39,811 bases of DNA, taken from positions 1 through 39,811 of the forward strand of contig JASLYX010000003.1 of the NCBI GenBank assembly GCA_030739585.1. Direction: 5' to 3'. Source of the stretch: Candidatus Bathyarchaeota archaeon (GTDB taxonomy: Archaea > Thermoproteota > Bathyarchaeia > TCS64). Shown one piece after another: positions 33,817 to 39,811 of the stretch (position 1 is its first letter; each line of letters starts with the position of its first letter). The notes below the pieces were generated by a model that was given only the letters and a program-made list of their open reading frames with translations, was not told the origin of the DNA and ran no database searches. Position numbers and translations under genes: made by a program.

Positions 33817-35142
33817 TCATCCGAACTTGAAGGGCAGCCTATTGAGCATTCTCCGTCTACCCTTTAGCTGCCGGAACATCTTACGCACCGCGTTATACTG
33901 CTTTATAAGTTCTCTTACTTCTTTCTCGGTGGTCCCGGAGCCCTGGGCGATCCTCCTGACCCGGGAGGCGTTAAGGATCTTGGGGGTCTCCCGCTCTCCA
34001 GGGGTCATGGAATCGATGATGTACTTCCACCTGTCCATCCGCTCCTCTGCCATTTCAAGTTGAGCCTCCGGAAGCTTATAACTGAAACCCGGAACCATAC
34101 TGAGGACCTTCTGGAGGGGGCCCATGCTCCTCATCGCCTCGAACTGATGATACATATCCGAGAGGGTGAACTTTCCGGATAGTATAGAGTTGATATCCTT
34201 CTGAGAAAAATCCACCTCCGCCTCTTTCACCTTTGTGACGAGACTCTCGATATCCCCCATCCCCAATAGTCTACCGATGAAACGACTCGGGACGAAAGCC
34301 TCCAAGTCATCGATCTTTTCCCCAATGCCGATAAATTTAATGGGGGCCCCTGTTGCTGCGACGCTACTCAGGGCGCCCCCGCCCCTGGCGGAGCCGTCAA
34401 GCTTCGAGACGATGATGGAGCCCACCTTGGTGGCTTTTTGGAAGGCCGAGGCCTGAACCGTCGCCTGCTGCCCAATAGTGCCGTCCAGAACTAGTACGAT
34501 CTCTTGGGGATTAACGGCTTTGACGATTTGCTGCATTTCGACAATAAGGGACTTTTCCTCCTTATGGCGCCCCGATGTATCTAGGATCACTACTTCATAA
34601 TCACGGAACTTTTTAACTCCGTCTCCAGAGATCTTGATGGGGTCATGGTTCCCAGGCGCCCCATAGAAGTCCACGTTTATAGATTCGGCGAGCTGCTGGA
34701 GCTGGTCATGAGCCCCGGGCCTAAAGGTGTCGGCGCAGATGAGAGCAGGCTTCAGCCCCCTTTTCTGGAAGTAGCGGGCCAGCTTGGCGGCATGGGTGGT
34801 CTTCCCGGAACCCTGGATCCCAATGAGCATGATGATATTCTGCCTGCCGGGACGGATATCAAACTGACGGGGCCTTTCCCCTACCAAGTTTGTGAGACTG
34901 TCGTAGACCGTCTTCACGACGTGCTCCCGGCGGCTGATGCCGGGAGGCAGCTTTTCGTCGAGGGCCAGCTGCTGGATCTCCTGGCTCAACTCCATAACGA
35001 GTTGGACGTTAACGTCAGCCTGGAGTAAGGCCCTCTGGAAGTCTCTTACAAGCTCCTTAACTAGGTCTTCATCCACCACCGCTGCCCTGAAAACCTTCTG
35101 GAGGGCATCGTAAAGGCTCGAGCCCAACTTCTCCAGTACCAT
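33817..35142 (-). CDS. srp54: Signal recognition particle GTPase SRP54
   Basis: The 441-residue GTPase binds 7S RNA and the signal peptides of nascent membrane or secreted proteins. The N-domain (about 1-90, with [12 protein letters not shown]) precedes the G-domain. The P-loop is GIQGSGKTT (about 107-115), followed by [18 protein letters not shown] and [11 protein letters not shown]. The C-terminal M-domain is methionine-rich ([33 protein letters not shown]). DTSGRH replaces the more common DTAGR. It leads the operon with L21e, Rpo4 and DUF655. Confidence 0.95.
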   Translation of the reverse strand: MVLEKLGSSLYDALQKVFRAAVVDEDLVKELVRDFQRALLQADVNVQLVMELSQEIQQLALDEKLPPGISRREHVVKTVYDSLTNLVGERPRQFDIRPGRQNIIMLIGIQGSGKTTHAAKLARYFQKRGLKPALICADTFRPGAHDQLQQLAESINVDFYGAPGNHDPIKISGDGVKKFRDYEVVILDTSGRHKEEKSLIVEMQQIVKAVNPQEIVLVLDGTIGQQATVQASAFQKATKVGSIIVSKLDGSARGGGALSSVAATGAPIKFIGIGEKIDDLEAFVPSRFIGRLLGMGDIESLVTKVKEAEVDFSQKDINSILSGKFTLSDMYHQFEAMRSMGPLQKVLSMVPGFSYKLPEAQLEMAEERMDRWKYIIDSMTPGERETPKILNASRVRRIAQGSGTTEKEVRELIKQYNAVRKMFRQLKGRRRMLNRLPFKFG

Positions 35143-35165
35143 ATGCGGCTCTTTCCCTGCGTATT

Positions 35166-35177
35166 GGTATTTAAACC
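35166..35177 (-). promoter_or_regulatory. TATA box of srp54-L21e-rpoF-DUF655 operon
   Basis: The minus strand reads GGTTTAAATACC, centred about 30 bp before the ATG at 35142. Transcription would begin within a few bases of the start codon, so the mRNA is probably leaderless. Confidence 0.5.
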
Positions 35178-35410
35178 AGACCCTTGTAAAGATTTTCTAA
35201 CAAATTGTTGTCTTCATCCTAAACGGGATTAAAACAAATAATCAAATGATGATTCATATGTGGCATTCCGAGTAAATTGGAATGATAAAACCCTACAAGG
35301 ATTACAGAGCGCGGTAGACTCGCGCGCGCGGGGAATATCTTGAAGAAGAGGAGCCAATGTATCAGTAATGCAGCCGTCTTTAAATATGGTCATACGGAAC
35401 AATGGTTTTT

Positions 35411-35770
35411 TCAGCTAGAATTTTCCTTGGTCTTTTTCTTCTTTTTAGGGGGTATCTTCGTTTTAGTTGCTATCCTTTTTTCCTTCGGTTTATCTTTATT
35501 GTGGACCATACGAACGTGCTGCCTCATTCCCAGCATGGTTTTAAACCCTTTCTCGCAGACAGGGCAGAGATGACTGATCTCAGAGATCTCCACTTCCTTC
35601 CCAAGGAGTTCCTTCCGCATCTTGGTGATAAGCCGCTCGCCTTGAGCGTATGTGAGCCCACCTTTCTTCAAAGTAAGCCCCACGGTAATGCTGAAGGAGT
35701 TAAACTTGCCTTTGTTTCTCTCTAGGCTGACCTCTCCCACGATCCCCTTGATCTTCTCGTTGGCCTCCAA
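35411..35770 (-). CDS. C2H2 zinc-finger protein with lysine-rich tail
   Basis: This 119-residue protein has an N-terminal domain of about 65 residues (VGEVSLERNKGKFNSFSITV ... LLGKEVEISEISH), probably alpha/beta. A single classical zinc finger follows: C69-X2-C72-X12-H85-X4-H90 (CPVCEKGFKTMLGMRQHVRM). The C-terminal 29 residues are almost all Lys, Pro and Thr, as in nucleic-acid-binding tails. I do not recognise the N-terminal domain. The start is a TTG at 35770 with GGGTGA just upstream. It may bind DNA or RNA; it is next to the SRP operon promoter but on the same strand as the genes around it. Confidence 0.75.
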   Translation of the reverse strand: MEANEKIKGIVGEVSLERNKGKFNSFSITVGLTLKKGGLTYAQGERLITKMRKELLGKEVEISEISHLCPVCEKGFKTMLGMRQHVRMVHNKDKPKEKRIATKTKIPPKKKKKTKENSS

Positions 35771-35887
35771 TCATTCACCCCAGAAATCCAAAAAGCTCGA
35801 TGCTTCAAAATCTCAATGTGAACTAGCTTAAAAAAAATTCTGTTGTAGGCTTTATGGATCCGCGAAGCAGAGAAATCGCGTGCGCCC

Positions 35888-36973
35888 TTAACTCTTGTAT
35901 TTACCGTACTTTTCTACGGCCCGAGCCACGGCATTATAGTTCTCTACAGGCGTAGACGCGTTCAGGGTACATCCAGGACCCACAATGAAGCCTCCACCCC
36001 TACCAGCCCTGTCAATGGCGTCCTTAACCGCTACCTCCACTTGATGAGGGGTTCCCTCAAAGAGAGTTTTCTTCCTGTCGATTCCCCCAACGATGCAGAA
36101 TTTGCCCCCGTAGATCTCCTTTGCCCTCTCTACAGGTGTAAAAAGGGCGTTGTCCCAGTTGATGGCGTCCACCGGGTAGTTCTTGAACCAGCCCTCCTCC
36201 ATGTAGCCCCCGTTCCTCTGGGGGTCCTCACCTCCCGCGCTGCAGATATGGAGGAGCTTTACAGGGGCATCGCTGATAGCTTCCAGTACCATCTTATCGT
36301 ATCCTAAGGCGTACTCCTCGAGTTGCTCGCGAGTCATACGGGACCAGAACTTACCCCCGCCGCCGATTCCGAAGAAGACCCCTGTAGCCCCCTCGGCAAT
36401 CACCTCCTTCGCGAAGTCTATAGTGGTCTGGGTTATGGTCTCCAGCCCCTCCCTGAGGGCGTCTGGGTTCTCCACCATGTCCTTATAGACCCTCTCGGGA
36501 TTCGAAACGCCGTGGAGGGCTTGGACGATGGGGCTGGGAATGGTGTAGATGAAGGGCATCCCATACAGCTCCTTGGAGAGGATCTCTACGCATCTTAGGG
36601 ATTCCCGGAGCTCCTTCCGGGGATCCAGTACCCAGAGCTTCTCCCAGTCACTAGAGGTTTTTACAATGACGTCAATCGTTGGAGGTGACTCGTTGTTGTC
36701 CTCCCAACGGAACTTGGAGCCCCATTGACAGGCCATGAACCTGTAGAACGGGGTAACCTTGAGAAGGTCCATCTTGTAATCCAGGGATCTTAGGAGGGCT
36801 AGGTGGGCCCGAGCGGACTCCTCGCCGTCCCTGTTCGCCTTCTCCCAGCTGTAGTACTTGAGAAAGGGGACAGCTGGAAAGTGGCCCCAGAGGGCCCAGG
36901 GAACCCTGTCCGGGACCCCTAGACGCATCGTTACCATGATTCGCTCATACCTATCAGACTCCATAACAATCAT
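35888..36973 (-). CDS. URO-D superfamily protein of MtaA/CmuA methyltransferase type
   Basis: The 361-residue TIM-barrel protein belongs to the uroporphyrinogen decarboxylase superfamily. It carries the zinc site H242-X-C244 (LLHICS) and C335 (GPGCTLNASTP), the pattern of corrinoid-dependent methyltransferases such as MtaA, MtbA and CmuA. True heme-pathway UroD lacks this site and has an RQAGR motif, which is absent here. Such enzymes move methyl groups between a corrinoid protein and a thiol. No corrinoid protein or activator gene lies beside it. It starts 60 bp after hom, with GGGAGGGA upstream of the ATG at 36973, and so may be co-transcribed with the homoserine pathway. Substrate is unknown; a role in methionine or other thiol methylation is only a hypothesis. 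Confidence 0.8.
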   Translation of the reverse strand: MIVMESDRYERIMVTMRLGVPDRVPWALWGHFPAVPFLKYYSWEKANRDGEESARAHLALLRSLDYKMDLLKVTPFYRFMACQWGSKFRWEDNNESPPTIDVIVKTSSDWEKLWVLDPRKELRESLRCVEILSKELYGMPFIYTIPSPIVQALHGVSNPERVYKDMVENPDALREGLETITQTTIDFAKEVIAEGATGVFFGIGGGGKFWSRMTREQLEEYALGYDKMVLEAISDAPVKLLHICSAGGEDPQRNGGYMEEGWFKNYPVDAINWDNALFTPVERAKEIYGGKFCIVGGIDRKKTLFEGTPHQVEVAVKDAIDRAGRGGGFIVGPGCTLNASTPVENYNAVARAVEKYGKYKS

Positions 36974-37033
36974 AGATGGAGTCCCTCCCTGATTGAAAAA
37001 GCCCTCGAAAGAGAGGATGAAAAAAATGGTACC

Positions 37034-38113
37034 TTAATACACGTTCTCAGCTACGTTCCGGAGACCTCGGATCAGACCGGATGCAGTCTCTGTTGGTCCC
37101 GCCCCAGGACCTATAATGGAGACGGGTCTTGTCCATCCCTTTGGGTAGAGCGTCAGCACGTTATCAGAGTCCCTGCTACTAGTAATGGGGTCGTTCGCTG
37201 GGAACTTTGTGAATTCTATAGAATATATCCTCTTGACAAGATCCGCGGTCCCTACATACCAGATAACATCTCCGTTTATTCTGGCGTCCTCGAACCTTGT
37301 CCCCAAGGAGTGGTCGAGGTCCCCAAGACTCTCTAGGAACTCCCCGAGGGGCAGCGCCTTAAGGTGTGGGGGCACCAGGTTTTGGATCTCCACATCATTG
37401 ATTTCAACTGCCTTCCCGCATGTTCTTATGAGGATCACAAGCTTCCTCCCAAAGTCAAGACCCCCCAGATCAACCCGAGGGTCCGGCTCTGTGTAACTCC
37501 GCGGGGGCTCCATGGCAGCTTTGACTGCGGAGGAAAGAGTATGCCCCTGGTTCAGTCTCTGGGATATGAAGCTCATGGTCCCGCTGAGGCATCCCATGAA
37601 ACGGTTCACGCCATTTGATCCCATCTCCATGATCACGTCGGGTATCCTCATACCGGCCCCCACGGTGGTCCCGAAGTCAAGAATCCGCCCCTCTTTCCTC
37701 GCCTTGGAAACCAGTTTCTCGTACTGACCATAATGTACATCCGCTATCGGGATCTTGTTCGCAGTCACCACTGAGGTGTAATTCAGAGATCGGTTGATCA
37801 GATCGAAGGTCTGACTCGCGGTTGCATCCACAAGTGCATCGACATAATAATTGCCCAGAGCCTCCCCAACGCCCTCAAGATGATCCGAGGTTCCCCAGTG
37901 GTCTAAAATGGAACTTCCAGACTCTTTAAGTCGGATAATCTCAGCGATCTCGCTGTCCGCGAAGCCCTCTTTCTTGGCGACAGCTCCGCTGCTATCCCCA
38001 AGGACCACAAACTTGAATCTGAGGTCGCCATGAGTTGCCTGGAGGAGGGCTCTGCCTATTGTGCCCACGCCAAGGAGAGCGACTTTCAATGGTTCCGCCA
38101 TCTGTTGTTTCAT
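37034..38113 (-). CDS. hom: Homoserine dehydrogenase
   Basis: A 359-residue enzyme that reduces aspartate semialdehyde to homoserine with NAD(P)H. The N-terminal nucleotide-binding loop is LLGVGTIGRALL (about 14-25). VVTANKIPIA at 116-125 holds the lysine after TAN typical of the family. GTTVGAGMRIPD and LSGTMSFI lie in the catalytic region, with EPDPRVDLGGLDFGRKLVIL further on. There is no C-terminal ACT domain, so feedback control is probably left to the aspartate kinase. The ATG at 38113 lies 4 bp after the asd stop. Confidence 0.93.
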   Translation of the reverse strand: MKQQMAEPLKVALLGVGTIGRALLQATHGDLRFKFVVLGDSSGAVAKKEGFADSEIAEIIRLKESGSSILDHWGTSDHLEGVGEALGNYYVDALVDATASQTFDLINRSLNYTSVVTANKIPIADVHYGQYEKLVSKARKEGRILDFGTTVGAGMRIPDVIMEMGSNGVNRFMGCLSGTMSFISQRLNQGHTLSSAVKAAMEPPRSYTEPDPRVDLGGLDFGRKLVILIRTCGKAVEINDVEIQNLVPPHLKALPLGEFLESLGDLDHSLGTRFEDARINGDVIWYVGTADLVKRIYSIEFTKFPANDPITSSRDSDNVLTLYPKGWTRPVSIIGPGAGPTETASGLIRGLRNVAENVY

Positions 38114-38117
38114 CTCT

Positions 38118-39191
38118 CTAGAGATATCCTTTGACCTTAAGGAACTCGGCTGTGTTAACGACTCCCGCCCCAGCTCCTTTCTCTAGGTTATCACTAGTTA
38201 CAATATATGTGAAACCGTTCACTAAAACGGGATTCTCTTGCAGCCTTCCAACCTGAGTCACCATATAACCCTGCTCTCTATGGAGCCTAGGCTGGGGCAT
38301 GTCCTTCTCGTCGAAAACTAGGATGGACCTCTCTGGGGTTGATGGAAGCCCAAGCCTCTGTGGCTCTGACTCGTACATCACAAGTACCGCCTTAATTTGA
38401 TCTAGGGTTGCAGGCTTCTCCGTCTCGACGTCTACCACCTCAGTATGGACCTTGTCGACGTAGACCCTAGTACATGTAGCGTGGATATCAATCCCAGCGT
38501 TGACGATCTTTCCATCTGCGATGCTCCCCAAGATCTTGTTAGTCTCCCTGACAACTTTTTCCTCCTCCCCCTCAATATAGGGGTATACGTTCATCTCTAC
38601 CTTTGCCCGATAGGGGGAGTCAATCCTGAGGCCCTTCTCCCCTGCCCCAGAAAGGCTCTGCATAGAGATCATCCTCACTCTCTTCACCCCGAAGGCGTCC
38701 ATGATGGGCTTCAGGGTCGCGACAAGTCCCACCGTCGTGCAGTTCGGTCCTGGAACAATGTACCCCTTCCACCCCCGGTTCCGGCGCTGCACGTCGATAA
38801 GAGCTATGTGTTTGGGGTTGACATCAGGAATCAGCACCGGGACATCGTCCTCATACCTATAGGCCGAGGCTGTGCTAAACACCGGGATGTGTGCAGCGAA
38901 TTTTGCTTCGAGTCCTTTCGCAACCCCCGAGGGGAGGGCAGTAAAAGCTAGGTCATAATTCAGAGGATCGATCTCATCCACGTTCAGAACCGTCATGTTG
39001 CGGACTTTGTCTCCCGGTGTCTTCTCAAAGAAAACGGCTTCCTTTATAGCGTCTCCGTATCTCTTTCCAGCGGACCTGCTGGACGCTGCCAGGGCATCTA
39101 TCTTGAACCAAGGGTGGTCGGTAAGGGATTCTACGATGTTCTGACCTGCAGCTCCGGTTGCACCCAGGATGCATGCCCGTTTTATTGTCAT
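38118..39191 (-). CDS. asd: Aspartate-semialdehyde dehydrogenase
   Basis: A 357-residue NADP-dependent enzyme that reduces aspartyl phosphate to the semialdehyde. ILGATGAAGQNIV (8-20) binds the cofactor. C151 in GPNCTTVGL is the catalytic cysteine, and HATCTRVYV supplies the catalytic histidine (about 243). QSLSGAGEKG is the usual phosphate or substrate loop, here of the archaeal/fungal type. The gene is 11 bp after the aspartate kinase gene and 4 bp before hom. Confidence 0.95.
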   Translation of the reverse strand: MTIKRACILGATGAAGQNIVESLTDHPWFKIDALAASSRSAGKRYGDAIKEAVFFEKTPGDKVRNMTVLNVDEIDPLNYDLAFTALPSGVAKGLEAKFAAHIPVFSTASAYRYEDDVPVLIPDVNPKHIALIDVQRRNRGWKGYIVPGPNCTTVGLVATLKPIMDAFGVKRVRMISMQSLSGAGEKGLRIDSPYRAKVEMNVYPYIEGEEEKVVRETNKILGSIADGKIVNAGIDIHATCTRVYVDKVHTEVVDVETEKPATLDQIKAVLVMYESEPQRLGLPSTPERSILVFDEKDMPQPRLHREQGYMVTQVGRLQENPVLVNGFTYIVTSDNLEKGAGAGVVNTAEFLKVKGYL

Positions 39192-39202
39192 TCTATTCTA
39201 CC

Positions 39203-39811
39203 TCAGTTGAAAAATTCACTGTAAAGCGCGGTCACCGCGATGGGGATATCCCTATCGTCGACGCTGAACCGAATGATGTTCTCTCCATAGGGCTGGGTGG
39301 CTTGCTCGATGTTAACCCCATTGAGGCCAATGGTGCCCGTCACCCTGCTAAGAAGACCCTTCACCCCCTTCATCCCTGAGCCCACCATGCTGAAAGTGCC
39401 CTTGGGGCCGTCCAGTGAGGAGAGATCTAGGGCGACGTCAAGGTTTTCCAGCGCCTCGATGGCCTTGGTGAGATCTAGCTTAGGCATAAGGAGGGAGATC
39501 TGAAACCCTGATATTGATATGTATCGGACATCCACCTTCTTCTCCGCGAGGGACCCAAAGACTTTCGCGTAGACCTCGGTAGGTGTGCGGGATTGGGTGG
39601 GAAGAAAACGGAGCCCCGAGAGGTTCCTCTGGAACGTGATGGCCTTTGGCCTCCCAGACCAGGTCTCGTCATGGTTACCGTCCTCAGGGCCGATAACTGT
39701 GCCGGGGTTCTCGGGGTGGAGAATGTCCTTGATGTGGAACCTGATATCGCCCATAATCAGAGGATTGAGCACCTTATAGTGAACTACCTTTATCCGCTCC
39801 TCCCTCATCAT
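39203..39811 (-). CDS. lysC: Aspartate kinase, C-terminal part (5' part beyond window)
   Basis: About 202 C-terminal residues are visible; the frame stays open to the right edge, and the Met there is internal. The opening VVHYKVLNPLIMGDIRFHIK ... HPENPGTVIG is the end of the kinase domain. Two ACT domains follow (about 58-125 and 135-200; ISISGFQISLLMP and FSMVGSGMKG ... NGVNIEQATQ). These would sense threonine, lysine or methionine and so regulate the flux into the ask-asd-hom pathway. The catalytic N-terminus and its promoter lie outside the window. Confidence 0.9.
   Translation of the reverse strand: MMREERIKVVHYKVLNPLIMGDIRFHIKDILHPENPGTVIGPEDGNHDETWSGRPKAITFQRNLSGLRFLPTQSRTPTEVYAKVFGSLAEKKVDVRYISISGFQISLLMPKLDLTKAIEALENLDVALDLSSLDGPKGTFSMVGSGMKGVKGLLSRVTGTIGLNGVNIEQATQPYGENIIRFSVDDRDIPIAVTALYSEFFN

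Noticed and set aside
35888-36973. Annotation as uroporphyrinogen decarboxylase of heme synthesis
   Set aside because: The RQAGR substrate motif is missing and a zinc HxC...C site is present, as in MtaA/CmuA methyltransferases.
39203-39811. Treating the Met at the right edge as the true start of a 202-residue ACT protein
   Set aside because: The first residues match the inside of an aspartate kinase just before its ACT domains, so the gene continues beyond the window.
1-39811. tRNA genes, rRNA, CRISPR arrays and transposases
   Set aside because: I looked for T-loop consensus in the gaps, evenly spaced direct repeats and transposase motifs and found none that held up; a covariance-model scan would be decisive for tRNA and small RNAs.

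Overview
The window is archaeal chromosome. Its informational genes are found only in archaea and eukaryotes: heterodimeric primase PriS/PriL, GINS, PCNA, aIF2 alpha and beta, Nop10, L44e, S27e, L21e, L10e, Rpo4, Rpo11, TFS, exosome Csl4, SRP54, Dph2 and the archaeal-lipid enzyme CarS. The gene content and the order L44e-S27e-aIF2a-Nop10 beside primase/GINS, plus L21e-Rpo4-DUF655, suggest a TACK-type lineage. Bathyarchaeia or a relative is plausible, but this is inference; no rRNA is present to settle it. I see no tRNA, rRNA, CRISPR array, insertion sequence or integrase-flanked island.

Layout. 1-1582 (-): start of a large secreted protein of repeated Ig-like (TIG/IPT-type) domains that runs off the left edge. 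1941-3124 (-): two overlapping paralogous genes of unknown function with an RHH-like N-terminus. 3389-4563 (-): a RadA/RadB-like ATPase followed by CDP-archaeol synthase. 4564-17160 is a looser accessory stretch: two MFS permeases, an FAH-family hydrolase, a gamma-glutamyltransferase, AMP-forming acetyl-CoA synthetase, an S9 peptidase and a small membrane protein, separated by gaps holding gene relics. The clearest relic is a nucleoside hydrolase N-terminus; weaker ones are a membrane-protein fragment and a frameshifted secreted protein. 17160-19988 (-): sdhC-sdhA-sdhB, with only one membrane anchor.

20092-34000 and on to 35142 (all -) is the housekeeping block: aIF2beta-DUF424-SAH hydrolase; PriL-small Cys protein-PriS-GINS-L44e-S27e-aIF2alpha-Nop10; TFS-PCNA; Csl4-Rpo11; L10e-Dph2; SRP54-L21e-Rpo4-DUF655. 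35411-39811 (-): a C2H2 zinc-finger protein, an MtaA/CmuA-type URO-D superfamily protein, and the homoserine pathway ask-asd-hom (ask is cut by the right edge).

How the genes work together. The replication genes give primase, GINS and clamp; the translation, transcription and exosome genes form tightly packed operons with 1-4 bp overlaps; ask-asd-hom makes homoserine for threonine and methionine; SDH and acetyl-CoA synthetase feed central carbon and respiratory metabolism; the peptidase, GGT and permeases fit peptide or amino-acid use. TTG and GTG starts with good Shine-Dalgarno sequences are common, while several first genes of transcripts have a TATA box 22-40 bp before the start codon, suggesting leaderless or very short-leader mRNAs. 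The best leads for something new are the paralogous RHH-like pair with its repeated upstream element, the small Cys protein between the primase genes, and the zinc-site methyltransferase-like gene beside the homoserine operon.
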